A DNA stretch of 64,000 bases from Porphyromonas canoris. Lineage in GTDB: Bacteria > Bacteroidota > Bacteroidia > Bacteroidales > Porphyromonadaceae. The position numbers and the translations under genes are program-made. The stretch's first letter is position 1, and the number at the start of each line of letters is the position of its first letter. Location: NCBI RefSeq assembly GCF_000769115.1, contig NZ_JQZV01000009.1:55600-119599 (forward strand), in the 5' to 3' direction. A model generated the notes under the pieces. It was given only the letters and a program-made list of their open reading frames with translations, had not been told where the DNA came from and ran no database searches. This document shows, piece by piece, positions 9,939 through 19,204 of this stretch.

Positions 9939-11105
9939 ATGAAGACGAAATTTTTACTTGTTGCCCTGTTGGCAGCCTTTTTGGGTAGCTCGGTTGCTGT
10001 TGCCCAATATGAAGATGACGCCTATCTGACTCCTTCCCAAGTGAAAAAGCTCAAGGAAAGAGAAGAAAAGGAACATCTTGAGTACCTCAAAAGACAAGCA
10101 GAAAAGAGGAAAAAGCTGGAAGAAGAGCGAGCAGCAAGGCTGTTGCAACTCAAGAAAGAAGAGACTTACGAGAGCGATCTCATAGACTATTACAACAGAA
10201 GAGGAAAGGGATGGGAAGGCATTTCATCCGAAGAGATGGAAGCCAACCTCGATAGACTCGAAGGGGAAAAACGTCCGAGAACAAATGGAAAATACTCCAA
10301 GAGAATCAAAAGATTCCATTCGGACAACACGGTAGTGCTAAGCGATGCCGATGTTTATATCGTGGACGATGTCCGTTACAACCCATGGACAGACAGCTAC
10401 TACGGCTACGACGACTATAACAATGTCTCCATAAACATCTCCTTCGGTTACAGACCATGGAGAGACTGGGGATATCCTTATCCATATTACAGATATTACG
10501 GGTACTACTATCCTTGGTACGACTCCTATTGGGACTTCTGGGGCTATCCGAGACACCATTATTGGGGTTGGGGTGGTCCGTATTACGGCTACGACTATTG
10601 GGGTGGCTATTACTACCGCCCATATCGTCCGCACTACTTCTACGATTATAGCTACGGATACGACTACTATGGATACGGAGGCTACTACTCTACTCCTAAA
10701 ACGCATTCCTACACCGGACGTTCCGGCTATGGCAGCAACAATAACATAAGAGGCAGATACAGCTCCGATGGTTCTTCCTTAGGTTCACGTTATGGTCAGG
10801 ATTATGGTCGCACGCTCGACAGGTATCGCAGCGGCAATGATCCTAACTACAACAGTGGCAGAGGAGGAGTGTATCGCAACAGTGGACGTTCGGGAGCAAC
10901 AGACTATAACCGTGGCAGCAACTACGGAAGCTATGAAAACCGATCAAGATCCTCTTACGACTACTACAACAGAAGCGGTTCGTCCTCATCGTCGTCCAAC
11001 TCATCTTCTGTACGCAGTAGCAGTTCAGGTTCATCCAACTCTTCTTCCGGAGGCGGAAATCACAACTCCGGCAGCGGTTCGGGAGGCGGACGCGGCAGAA
11101 GATAA
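9939..11105 (+). CDS. Secreted Tyr/Gly-rich low-complexity protein, function unknown
   Basis: I place the start at the ATG at 9939 because it begins a classical signal peptide (MKTKFLLVALLAAFLGSSVA, cleavage expected before QYEDD); a longer frame from 9852 has no signal. The mature protein has three zones: a K/E-rich helical part (about residues 30-120), a dense aromatic middle of Y, G, W, P and D clusters (about 150-275), and a disordered Ser/Gly/Arg tail ending SGGGRGRR. I recognise no catalytic domain. The composition suggests a surface or adhesive structural protein. The FadL-like barrel gene 43 bp downstream may be co-transcribed. The family is not identified. Confidence 0.75.
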   Translation: MKTKFLLVALLAAFLGSSVAVAQYEDDAYLTPSQVKKLKEREEKEHLEYLKRQAEKRKKLEEERAARLLQLKKEETYESDLIDYYNRRGKGWEGISSEEMEANLDRLEGEKRPRTNGKYSKRIKRFHSDNTVVLSDADVYIVDDVRYNPWTDSYYGYDDYNNVSINISFGYRPWRDWGYPYPYYRYYGYYYPWYDSYWDFWGYPRHHYWGWGGPYYGYDYWGGYYYRPYRPHYFYDYSYGYDYYGYGGYYSTPKTHSYTGRSGYGSNNNIRGRYSSDGSSLGSRYGQDYGRTLDRYRSGNDPNYNSGRGGVYRNSGRSGATDYNRGSNYGSYENRSRSSYDYYNRSGSSSSSSNSSSVRSSSSGSSNSSSGGGNHNSGSGSGGGRGRR

Positions 11106-11148
11106 AGCGTCTTGATCTTATAGTCTTTCACAACAAAGAGAAACACTG

Positions 11149-12810
11149 ATGAAAAGAATAGTATCATATAGTATCAAAGGAATGCTGGGATTGGGGCTTG
11201 TCTTATGCTCCTTCTCAGGCTTGCAGGCACAGAATGAGCGGGATGCTCAAAACCTTACAGAGCGTGCTCTCAATGGTACAGCCCGATCCATGGGTATGGG
11301 TGGAGCTGTCGGAGCATTGGGAGCAGACCCTTCTGCCATACGGATCAATCCCGCTGGTGTAAACCTCTACACCTCACACATCATACACGGAACATTCGGA
11401 TTCGGCAATCTCAACACTGCTACCGAGTGGGGTATGAATACCAAGACCGGTATCTCTACCACTCACAGGCCGAGAGCGTTAAACAACTTTACATTTGTGC
11501 TACCCTCGACCAGATTGGGTCGTGGTGTGAATCTCTCATTCTCTTACAACAGAGACAAAGAGTTCGGACGCGCTTATCGCATGGAAGCAGACGGTATGCC
11601 GGTCTCCATTGCAGACTATGCGGCGAGAATGGCATACAAGATACCTCCTGCTGCCATTCAGGATACCAAGAAAAACAATCCTTATAACTCCGGCTACGAA
11701 TGGCTTCCTATTTTTGCCGAGAATGCAGGTCTCATAGAACACGTAGATGGTACAGACCGTTATCGCAGCACGTTCATCTACGAGAATCTGAGTTCTGCTC
11801 CGGACCACTCCACGCTTAAAGTTCAGGAGAGAGGCGCGGATAAGTCTTTCGACTTCTCTCTTGGATTCTCTTCCGGAGAGTATCTGCACTTCGGGGCAAC
11901 GCTCAGACTGCATAGCATCAACTACAATAAGAAAACCTACTATGGCGAGGCATTCGATAGTAATAAGTTTTATACGGACAACTACAGCGACTACAAAGGA
12001 GCTGCCTCTAACGACTATCTCGAAATCAGCAATCACCTCAACACCTCCGGTCAAGGCGTCAGTGCCACTTTCGGAGCACTTATAAGTCTTGGTGATTTCG
12101 GTCGTATCGGCGTCTCTTATCTTACTCCGCAAGTCTTGGCACTCAAGGATGAGTATATCGCAGAAGCCAGAAGTTTCAACTGGAGATACGACAAAGATAA
12201 AGGCCCGTTCAGCTATAGCACTCCGAAAGACTACTACACCCAATACTCTCTGATCAGACCCGGTGTTATCACAGCCAGTGCCATGATTTACTTGGGAGGT
12301 TATGGAGTTGTAACGTATGACTTTGACTATTCCAATGCAGGCTCGACCAGACTGAAGTTTGACAATGGTGTCGAAAACAGCAACAACCAATACATCAAAG
12401 AGTATTACGGAGCGGTAACAAGCCATAGATTCGGTTTGGAACTTAAACCTACACGTCAGTTTTCTATTCGAGGAGGAGCGGCCATCTACTCCAACCCGAT
12501 TAAAGATCTCGATGTACTGGGTGAAGACGAAAACGGACTCAAAGAAGATGTCGGAACATCCGGAACAATGTCCGATTTTATCCTGACCAAAGGAAAAAAT
12601 CAGTACTACACACTCGGTATCGGCTACGCATTCAAGAATGGTTTCTCTCTGGACTTGGCGTATGTAAACAACACTCGTTCGGCTAAGGCATATCCGTTCA
12701 CCTCATCTTCCTACAAGGCAGACAATAACGTTTATGTCTTCCCATCCAAGGGGGGTAATATGAAACAGATGTCTCACCAAATATTGTTAGGCGTCACTTA
12801 CAGATACTGA
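11149..12810 (+). CDS. FadL/OmpP1-like outer-membrane beta-barrel protein
   Basis: A 553-residue protein with a signal peptide (MKRIVSYSIKGMLGLGLVL then LQAQ, cleavage about residue 27). The N-terminal mature region contains RSMGMGGAVGALGADPSAIRINPAG, the glycine/proline-rich plug signature of the OmpP1/FadL/TodX family, which carries hydrophobic compounds across the outer membrane. The rest alternates aromatic and polar residues in strand-like blocks and ends QILLGVTYRY, a typical C-terminal barrel strand with a terminal aromatic residue. The substrate cannot be inferred. It follows the Tyr/Gly-rich secreted protein and ends at a strong terminator, so the two may form a short envelope operon. 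Confidence 0.85.
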   Translation: MKRIVSYSIKGMLGLGLVLCSFSGLQAQNERDAQNLTERALNGTARSMGMGGAVGALGADPSAIRINPAGVNLYTSHIIHGTFGFGNLNTATEWGMNTKTGISTTHRPRALNNFTFVLPSTRLGRGVNLSFSYNRDKEFGRAYRMEADGMPVSIADYAARMAYKIPPAAIQDTKKNNPYNSGYEWLPIFAENAGLIEHVDGTDRYRSTFIYENLSSAPDHSTLKVQERGADKSFDFSLGFSSGEYLHFGATLRLHSINYNKKTYYGEAFDSNKFYTDNYSDYKGAASNDYLEISNHLNTSGQGVSATFGALISLGDFGRIGVSYLTPQVLALKDEYIAEARSFNWRYDKDKGPFSYSTPKDYYTQYSLIRPGVITASAMIYLGGYGVVTYDFDYSNAGSTRLKFDNGVENSNNQYIKEYYGAVTSHRFGLELKPTRQFSIRGGAAIYSNPIKDLDVLGEDENGLKEDVGTSGTMSDFILTKGKNQYYTLGIGYAFKNGFSLDLAYVNNTRSAKAYPFTSSSYKADNNVYVFPSKGGNMKQMSHQILLGVTYRY

Positions 12811-12839
12811 TCAGAAAAAAGACTCGTATAACCAATGGG

Positions 12840-12884
12840 AAAGCTCATCTTTGGGGATATTCTCCTTAAAGATGAGCTTTTTTC
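12840..12884 (+). terminator. Intrinsic terminator after the FadL-like gene
   Basis: A 13-bp perfect stem (AAAGCTCATCTTT pairing with AAAGATGAGCTTT) with a T-run behind it, 29 bp after the stop codon. Confidence 0.9.
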
Positions 12885-13485
12885 ATGTGCACTTTTATAT
12901 AAAAACAGAAAGCTGTTTTTCCTCTTCCAAGACTCTCTTCTTTCTCTTGAGTTCATTCTCTCAAAATCTTGAGCAGACCATATCACTCTGGAAAACAAGG
13001 CAATACACAAAATCTCGGAAATAAGTTTCAACTGCCCTCCGATCGTTTTCAAGGGCTGTTTTTGAGCCAATATTCGTTAAAAATAAATACCTCAATCGTA
13101 AATATTCCCTAATGATAAAATCATATAAAATCCCGTTCAAAAACCGTTAAAACAGCTATTTCTCTGATAATCAACACTTCAAGAAAAATTCTAAATACGT
13201 TTAAGCAATCCATTAAAAGTATTCAGAGGAATCAATAAACGTGTTTAATGAAAACAGTAAACGTATTCAGAAAAAATCTGAATACGTTTAGTTGAAAAAC
13301 CGAATCTGTTCAGCTTTTTTCCTATCCCTGAAAGCAAATAAGTGTAAATAAAACAAGCCGATTTAACATTTCGGTTCTGCTCTAAAAACAACAGCTTCGA
13401 CCCAAATAGAAACAGGGGAAATCCGGGCTGATAAATGGGATGGAATATATAAAAATAAAGAGTCCGACCCGGCAGGAAGCAGAAA
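12885..13485. other. Gene-free AT-rich intergenic region
   Basis: I see no credible gene in this 600-bp stretch. It is AT-rich and carries several copies of related words (AATACGTTTA, GTATTCAG, TAAACGTGTTTA) between 13190 and 13315, including the perfect palindrome listed next. Confidence 0.6.
13258..13290. repeat. Perfect 13-bp palindrome (TAAACGTATTCAG arms)
   Basis: The arms at 13258-13270 and 13278-13290 are exact reverse complements around a 7-bp A-rich loop. No T-run follows, so a terminator is unlikely. Partial copies of the same word flank it, for example AAATACGTTTA at 13193-13203. It could be a protein-binding site or part of a dispersed repeat. Confidence 0.65.
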
Positions 13486-13522
13486 CGAGGAGAGTGTCCA
13501 AAAATCTTAAACACTCTCCTCG
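13486..13522. terminator. Stem-loop terminator behind the YceI gene
   Basis: A 12-bp perfect stem (CGAGGAGAGTGT / ACACTCTCCTCG) with a 13-base loop, 40 bp beyond the YceI stop. Pyrimidine-rich sequence follows on the plus side and a short T-run on the minus side, so it may work in both directions. Confidence 0.7.
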
Positions 13523-13562
13523 CTATTTCTTTTCTCCTCACTAAAAGTGGTTACCGCAAAGT

Positions 13563-14231
13563 CTATCTTGCTTCTATCTCCAGAACAACCTCGAAATGGT
13601 CATCAATAAAGTTATCTTTCAGATCCTTGAAGATGTTTTTGGAAGCATAGTTAATCCCCCACTTTGTACGATCCAATACGATGGTTTCGCTCATGGCTTC
13701 ATATTCGCCCTCACCTCCTTTGGTTACGGTTACACGGAAAGAGACATTCAGCGTCTCCCCTTTCAGGGTCAGATTACCGGACAACATCTGAGCTTTAGAG
13801 CCTTCGATAGGCTCACTGCCGGTAACTTCAAAGAGACCTTCCGGGAACTCTTTCACGTTAAAAAAGTCCTCACTCTTCAGATGCGTCTCCAGTTTGACCT
13901 TATCCGGAGAGTTATCATCCAAGTCGTCCACCTCTATGCTATTCATATCGAGCACAATCTTACCGCCAAGTACCAAAAGAGTCTTAGGGTCTATCCGGAT
14001 CTCTCCACTCGCTATCTTCACCTCCCCCCAGTGCTTACCGGTCGGTTTATAGCCGGTCCACTTGACATCGCTGCCATCCGCATCTATCGCCAGGCTCTTT
14101 ACAGAGGAAGCCATATCCGACATAGCCTCCACAGGCACCGCTTCGGAAGTCTTGCTCGCCTGCCTGTTTCCGGAGCAGGAAAGCAATCCGAACAGAAAGA
14201 TTACCACAAAAAATATCTGTCTTAACTTCAT
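13563..14231 (-). CDS. YceI family lipid-binding lipoprotein
   Basis: A lipocalin-like YceI domain protein, a family thought to bind isoprenoid or other amphiphilic lipids in the envelope. I choose the ATG at 14231 (222 residues) rather than the upstream start at 14306, because it begins MKLRQIFFVVIFLFGLLSCS, a lipoprotein signal with the lipobox LLSC. The domain starts near residue 45 with DGSDVKWTGYKPTGKHWGEVKI, followed by the conserved pattern of strands and LKSEDFFNVKEFPEG. The hydrophobic barrel pocket is expected but cannot be verified from sequence alone. It appears monocistronic, with a stem-loop terminator behind it. Confidence 0.9.
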   Translation of the reverse strand: MKLRQIFFVVIFLFGLLSCSGNRQASKTSEAVPVEAMSDMASSVKSLAIDADGSDVKWTGYKPTGKHWGEVKIASGEIRIDPKTLLVLGGKIVLDMNSIEVDDLDDNSPDKVKLETHLKSEDFFNVKEFPEGLFEVTGSEPIEGSKAQMLSGNLTLKGETLNVSFRVTVTKGGEGEYEAMSETIVLDRTKWGINYASKNIFKDLKDNFIDDHFEVVLEIEAR

Positions 14232-14459
14232 ACTATTCCCATTTTTAGAGATACCGATACCACTCTCAAATATGGTCATACAAAAGTACAAAAATACTCT
14301 CTTCACAGCTCTAAAAGATTAAACATCTTGATGTTGGGATGAAAACACCGATAAAAGCAGCCTTGCAAACACGATCAAAGGGATTCAAGGAAAAATTTGG
14401 AGCTGTTGAGGGTATAGTCAAGAAGAATTAAAGCAATCATAAAGATATTACCCTCTCTC

Positions 14460-14884
14460 CATTTCAATTCTGTATGGTACAATTGATATTGGCGTGGAGC
14501 TTTTCAGGATTACAGATTAGATTGCGTTTTAATTCTACTAAGGTACGATTGATAGAGCAAGAAGAACTTTTGCAACGAACGCATATCTTGCATTTGAATT
14601 CCACTAAGATACGATTGATAGTCATTCCCTTTCTTAAACTTAATACTCATCTTGTTTGTTTTAATTCCACTAAGGTACGATTGATAGAACGCAGATCAGT
14701 TCCCTACCAGACAACCTAACCGTGTTTTAATTCCACTAAGGTACGATTGATAGAGCAACAAAATGAGTAATAAAGAACCTGTTCGATTAGTTTTAATTCC
14801 CCTTAGGTACAATTGAAAGTAGAAATAATTATAACTCAAATGGTAAGCAAGGAAGTTTTAATTCCGCTAAAGTTCAATTGATAC
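14460..14884 (-). CRISPR. Short decayed CRISPR array downstream of cas2
   Basis: Seven 30-bp repeats at 14460, 14526, 14592, 14658, 14725, 14790 and 14855, with six spacers of 35-37 bp. Repeats at 14658 and 14725 are identical to the repeat of the giant array at 53-63 kb; that at 14526 differs by one base. The repeats at both ends are heavily mutated (14460, 14790, 14855). The array lies just beyond cas2 in the direction of cas transcription. Repeat polarity (minus-strand 3' end ATTAAAAC) gives the same minus-strand orientation. Decay at both ends suggests the array no longer acquires spacers. Confidence 0.95.
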
Positions 14885-15094
14885 TCTCAAATTTACGAGA
14901 AAAGCAGATAAAAACAGAAAGCAAAAGCTATCTAAAAGTCTATAATCCAGAATAAAAAGCTGAGCAAATCCGATAACAGAAAACCATAATAGCATTCGGA
15001 GATTTATTATTCTATGAGAATCAACACCTGCAATCCCTTTCCGAAAACTACAATAATAGAGTAAAAGAGGAGCAGAAACAGACATTGAGCCGTG
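14885..15094. other. Spacer region between the short array and cas2
   Basis: About 210 bp of AT-rich sequence without a credible gene. It occupies the position where a leader for the short array would be, because the array is read on the minus strand. I could not recognise a promoter with confidence; the array may be transcribed by read-through from cas2. Confidence 0.5.
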
Positions 15095-15361
15095 TCATAA
15101 GAAGATATCCACAGAGGCTTTCTCTTTTCCTATTATCTCTTTTTCCAACCAGCGGTGCTGTCGGGAGGAAAAGATGATAACACTGTCCTCCTCTTCGTCC
15201 ATTATATCAGACGCTTCCATTTTGAGTTCGAGAAGCTTTACTTCAGTGATTTCTCCCTCAAACACGGAGTTCTGAATCCAGTTGAGATATTTCCGACACA
15301 GCTTCAGCATCTTTGCCACTCGCTTTTCTCCCACATCATATACCAAGATCACATACATCAC
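15095..15361 (-). CDS. cas2: CRISPR-associated endonuclease Cas2
   Basis: Dimeric core component of the Cas1-Cas2 spacer-integration complex. The 88 residues are the normal length for Cas2. The ferredoxin-like first strand MYVILVYDV carries the conserved aspartate, followed by the KMLKLCRKYLNWIQNSVFEGE helix-strand segment characteristic of the family. It overlaps cas1 by four bases (ATGA) and is the last gene of the cas operon. The decayed short array begins about 210 bp further downstream. Confidence 0.96.
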   Translation of the reverse strand: MMYVILVYDVGEKRVAKMLKLCRKYLNWIQNSVFEGEITEVKLLELKMEASDIMDEEEDSVIIFSSRQHRWLEKEIIGKEKASVDIFL

Positions 15362-16374
15362 CAGTACATCTTAAATGGTTCGTATTCCTCTATATCAAGC
15401 AGATCTTTTGCCAGTTTGTAACACTCCAACTTTACCAAATGTTTATAGCTGACGGAACGCCCCAACCTTCTGTGCTTGATGGTCTCGGAAAGTCTCTCCT
15501 CAAAAGCCTGAACAAAAATCTTCTTCCCGTTTGGATTAAGAACACATCTGTTCAGCTTTCTATCGAAATGTCTCTCCTGAATGAGTCTTTTGTTCAAAAC
15601 CTTAAATATCGTCCTATCCACAAGTATCGGCTTGAAGACTTCAGAGATATCCAAGCAGAGAGAGTATCGTCGCTCTCCGGGAGTGTGGAGGAAGCTGATG
15701 GTGGGATTGAGTTGCGTCTGATGTACCGCCTTCAGACACTGGGAGTAGCACATCATATTACCAAAAGAGATAAGGGCGTTCACTTCATTTCTGGGTGGTT
15801 GCTTGCTTCTTGCTCCCATTTCAAAATGATCTATGATGGTATTGAAAGCCTCATAGTAGGCAATTCTGATATTTCCCTCGATGCCCATAACGGCTTCGAT
15901 GGAGTCCGCAGCATTCAAATGTGAAGCAAGAGCCGCGATCTGATCTATGATATCCTGCACATCTTTCCCTCTGTTATTGTAGTAGCTGAGATTCTTCTGC
16001 ATATTGAAAGCAGCTCCTTTTATAAACTTTTTGGCAAGCGACAGGCGTCTCTCAAAATCCAGATGAGCTTTGGTCTGTGCCAGTAACATCTTACCGGAAA
16101 GCAAAGCGTCTCTTGACATAAAAGATCCGGTGTAGTTCTCATAATAGTCAAAGAAGTGCACATCCACGCCATTCTGTCCAAGGAAGTTGAATAAACTGCT
16201 ATTTGCCCTCAGAGAACCAAAGACAAAAAGATCGTTTATGCCCTCTATCGGAATGTATCGGGGCTGTCCGAAATGCTCAATACCATTGCCATCTTCTTCG
16301 ATGGGAGTAAAGCGAAGAGTATTGTCCTTCCTTGACAACTCTCCCGGATTGAATAGATAATAACTTTTCTTCAT
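15358..16374 (-). CDS. cas1: CRISPR-associated endonuclease/integrase Cas1 (type I-B)
   Basis: Integrase that inserts new spacers at the leader end of arrays together with Cas2. I start at the ATG at 16374 (338 residues, MKKSYYLFNPGELSRKDNTL) because it overlaps the cas4 stop by four bases and matches the typical Cas1 N terminus; the longer frame from 16422 adds an unlikely extension. Metal-ligand motifs are visible: E in VMGIEGNIR, H in SFLHTPGERRYSL, and the acidic residues in CLDISEVFKP. The gene sits between cas4 and cas2, a normal type I-B adaptation block. No truncation is seen. Confidence 0.97.
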   Translation of the reverse strand: MKKSYYLFNPGELSRKDNTLRFTPIEEDGNGIEHFGQPRYIPIEGINDLFVFGSLRANSSLFNFLGQNGVDVHFFDYYENYTGSFMSRDALLSGKMLLAQTKAHLDFERRLSLAKKFIKGAAFNMQKNLSYYNNRGKDVQDIIDQIAALASHLNAADSIEAVMGIEGNIRIAYYEAFNTIIDHFEMGARSKQPPRNEVNALISFGNMMCYSQCLKAVHQTQLNPTISFLHTPGERRYSLCLDISEVFKPILVDRTIFKVLNKRLIQERHFDRKLNRCVLNPNGKKIFVQAFEERLSETIKHRRLGRSVSYKHLVKLECYKLAKDLLDIEEYEPFKMYW

Positions 16375-16895
16375 AACTGCTCTGACTCTTTCCCGGAAAA
16401 ACAAAAATCGTAGTAGCTGCAATTCTTACATATCTTAGATGATATCACAGGAGGACACTCTTTACTCTCTATTATTCTTTCTATCTCTTCTCCAATCTCC
16501 CGTATCTGCTCTCTGTCCATATCCGTTAGCAAAACCTCCTCGCGCCGTCTGAGTTTCGGATATTCCAATATCCCGGTTGCACCGACCACTCCATTCTGCT
16601 CGAGGACATAGAGGTAGTAAAGAAGCTGAAGCCTATGCGCAGGTGCTATTTTATCCGATTTCTTTATCTCATGTACCACTTTGTTTTTAGCATCGTAGTA
16701 GTCTATCTTTATGCCATCAAGCTCCAACTCCTCGTACCGCAAGGATCGTTGCGGATAGCTATTCTCATGAATCAACTTTCCTTCGTACACAAGATCCGAT
16801 GTATGCTCCATAGTGATCCCGGAAGAGAATAACCACAGCTTTCTGTGACAGACTAAATAGTAGTTGAAATGAGTACCGGTGATAAACATTGACAT
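16371..16895 (-). CDS. cas4: CRISPR-associated exonuclease Cas4
   Basis: RecB-like nuclease that trims prespacers and helps select those with a correct PAM. The 174-residue protein shows the expected iron-sulfur cysteines: one near the N terminus (LVCHRKLW) and three at the C terminus in CPPVISSKICKNCSYYDFCF. The nuclease motif HEIKKSDK with QLLYYLYVLEQ is central. It overlaps cas1 by four bases and lies 8 bp after cas3, placing it in the adaptation half of the operon. Confidence 0.95.
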   Translation of the reverse strand: MSMFITGTHFNYYLVCHRKLWLFSSGITMEHTSDLVYEGKLIHENSYPQRSLRYEELELDGIKIDYYDAKNKVVHEIKKSDKIAPAHRLQLLYYLYVLEQNGVVGATGILEYPKLRRREEVLLTDMDREQIREIGEEIERIIESKECPPVISSKICKNCSYYDFCFSGKESEQL

Positions 16896-16903
16896 CCAAC
16901 AGA

Positions 16904-19204
16904 CTATAAAAAGACATCTGACTCCTTTAGATCTATACCCTTTTCAAAAGAATAAAAACCTGTATTTACAACAAAAATACTCAGATCTTGCTCTCCTATG
17001 ACAACCTTTTCTTGACTTATCATATGAGTTTTATTTCCTTTTTCAAACATGTATATGGGAATATCTACCGAATGAGACAATTTCCATATTTCAAATTCCA
17101 TGCGTGAAGAAAAGTACTTTTTAGGAGGACGTTCTACATAAACAGTCTCTTGTGGAGATATATCACGAGACTTCCAGAAATCATTGTTTGTATCTTCTTT
17201 CTCCGGATTATTCATGGGATTGATCATCCAATTATCTCGAAATGAATTTCTCAATTTTCTTGCATTATCTTGTGCTTCAAATGAATATCTACGTTCTTCT
17301 GAATATACCTTATTGACCAAATCAATAAGCATTTGCGCAGAATAACAATCTTTAGAGATCAGATCTATTGTACTTGTTAGTGCATCACAAGCTTTCCAAC
17401 TCTTTGTTTTGTTGTCATAAGATCCATAGGGAGCCGGGTACATACAACCATTCTTTAGAGGAACTATAATATAAAGTTCTCCTATCTTATTATTATCAAA
17501 ACGACAGAGTCGCCCCGCTCTCTGAGTAAGTCTATCTATCGGACATATATCCGATATCATAATATCAGAGCTTATATTTATACTCATTTCTCCTATTTGG
17601 GTTAGAATAGCAAATCCTTTTGCCTCTCCTTTTTCCCAAGCATTTCGCCCAAGCATCTCTATTAGAAGCTCCTCCTTTTTCTTTTTATCCGGCTCTGAAA
17701 ATCTACTATGATACAGTACAACATCCTCTACTCCTACCCCTCTACTCCTAAACCAATCGTAATACATTATTGCCCTATCTACGGTGTTGGCATAAATAAT
17801 AGCAGTCTTCTTCTCCAATGCTATTTGTAAAGTATTCTCAATGTTCTCCAATCCCTCTCTCTTCTGGATGTCTCTTATAAAAAATCTGACCCTTTGATAA
17901 TCGGAATCATCTTCAATAAGCTCTGCATTAGAATATCCAAGTTCACGATATTCTGAAAGAGTTGAGTCTGGAAGAGAAGCACTCATCATGAGAATAGGAA
18001 CTTTCCAATAGCTCAAAAGTTCTAACAAAACTCTAATATTTGCTTGTGTGAAATCATCATAAAAGTCCACTTCATCTACCACCAAACAAGAATTAGCAAG
18101 ATTAAAAGCAATAAGATGATGATCTTCTCGACTCAGTGTTAATGCCATTAACAGATGATCTATAGTACAGACAGTTATAGGAGTAGCTAAATACCTAGCT
18201 AATTGGTGAGTCATTCGCTCTTTTTGCACATTAGAATGTCCCATCTCTACAGCACTCTGATACTTTACATGCCACGATGTCGAATGATACAACCCTGTAT
18301 CAGAAAGTGTCTTAGAAATGTTAATAGCTAAAGCATTAGATGTAAACCGGGTTGGCATTGCAATCACCAATCGATCGGCTCTCTTATTTTCTATCTGTTT
18401 GGAAGCCCATAGTAAAGCAGCATCTGTTTTTCCTGCCCCTGTGGGAGCACGTACTAAAAGAAAGTCTTTCTTCCAATTTGTCTCTACAAGTTTTTGGACA
18501 GTGCGTTTTTCCCAATTTGAGGGAAAGGAATACTCAAAAGAAGAAATATCAACAACATCCAAACCTTCTTCTCTTGCACTCGCTCTGTGATCGGCTAATC
18601 TTAAAAGACCTCTTGGACCTGCATAACAATAATGCTCTATTGCTAATTTTTCAGTATCACCTGATTCTGAAATATTATTAGACTCCTTCAAGAACTCTAT
18701 CCAAATCTCCTTTCCTGCCTCTTGTTTCCATCGTTCCTCATATCGAAATCCCAATTTTCCATGGTGTGCTCCAATGGCGACCTTAAGCCAAAGAGGAAAT
18801 TTTTTCTGAACGGACTTTATGGAAGAAATCTCGTGACGGATTCCCACCATACGGAGATTTTTTCCTACTTCTGTTCCTCTCTCTAATTGGTACTGTGAAA
18901 AAGATTTAGTCTGTTCCTTTTTTAACCACAAAACAAAGTTTTCATAGTCTTTCCAACAAGCTTGTTGCCAACACTTTTCTCTCTTTCCTTCGTCATGATG
19001 TCTACAAGCCCACTCCAATCTTCTGGAGAAATCTTCTCCACTAAAGCTATGATATTTCTCCTTAGTCGCCGGCAATATGGCAATAATAGTCTCTCCTTCA
19101 CGAACCACATTAGAGGTATGTTCCTCTAATGTGATTCCCGAAGGTTTAGCCAAAATCTTGGATTTTTCCTCTGATATATTTACCCTATTTGAATATGTCT
19201 TCAT
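16904..19204 (-). CDS. cas3: CRISPR-associated helicase-nuclease Cas3
   Basis: Effector recruited by Cascade to unwind and degrade target DNA. The 766-residue protein has an N-terminal HD nuclease domain: H29, the HHD motif at 69-71 (CRHHDEGK), HH at 147-148 and D205 in LADHRAS. The SF2 helicase follows, with the P-loop APTGAGKT at 253-260, Walker B VVDEVD near 377, SASLPDS, and the arginine-finger region DRLTQRAGRLCR. All key residues seem intact, so the interference machinery is probably active. Its start overlaps the cas7 stop by 20 bp. Confidence 0.96.
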   Translation of the reverse strand: MKTYSNRVNISEEKSKILAKPSGITLEEHTSNVVREGETIIAILPATKEKYHSFSGEDFSRRLEWACRHHDEGKREKCWQQACWKDYENFVLWLKKEQTKSFSQYQLERGTEVGKNLRMVGIRHEISSIKSVQKKFPLWLKVAIGAHHGKLGFRYEERWKQEAGKEIWIEFLKESNNISESGDTEKLAIEHYCYAGPRGLLRLADHRASAREEGLDVVDISSFEYSFPSNWEKRTVQKLVETNWKKDFLLVRAPTGAGKTDAALLWASKQIENKRADRLVIAMPTRFTSNALAINISKTLSDTGLYHSTSWHVKYQSAVEMGHSNVQKERMTHQLARYLATPITVCTIDHLLMALTLSREDHHLIAFNLANSCLVVDEVDFYDDFTQANIRVLLELLSYWKVPILMMSASLPDSTLSEYRELGYSNAELIEDDSDYQRVRFFIRDIQKREGLENIENTLQIALEKKTAIIYANTVDRAIMYYDWFRSRGVGVEDVVLYHSRFSEPDKKKKEELLIEMLGRNAWEKGEAKGFAILTQIGEMSINISSDIMISDICPIDRLTQRAGRLCRFDNNKIGELYIIVPLKNGCMYPAPYGSYDNKTKSWKACDALTSTIDLISKDCYSAQMLIDLVNKVYSEERRYSFEAQDNARKLRNSFRDNWMINPMNNPEKEDTNNDFWKSRDISPQETVYVERPPKKYFSSRMEFEIWKLSHSVDIPIYMFEKGNKTHMISQEKVVIGEQDLSIFVVNTGFYSFEKGIDLKESDVFL

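Noticed and set aside
11536..12426. 296-residue reverse open frame opposite the FadL-like gene
   Set aside because: Antisense shadow; the plus-strand gene has a signal peptide, a family signature and a terminator.
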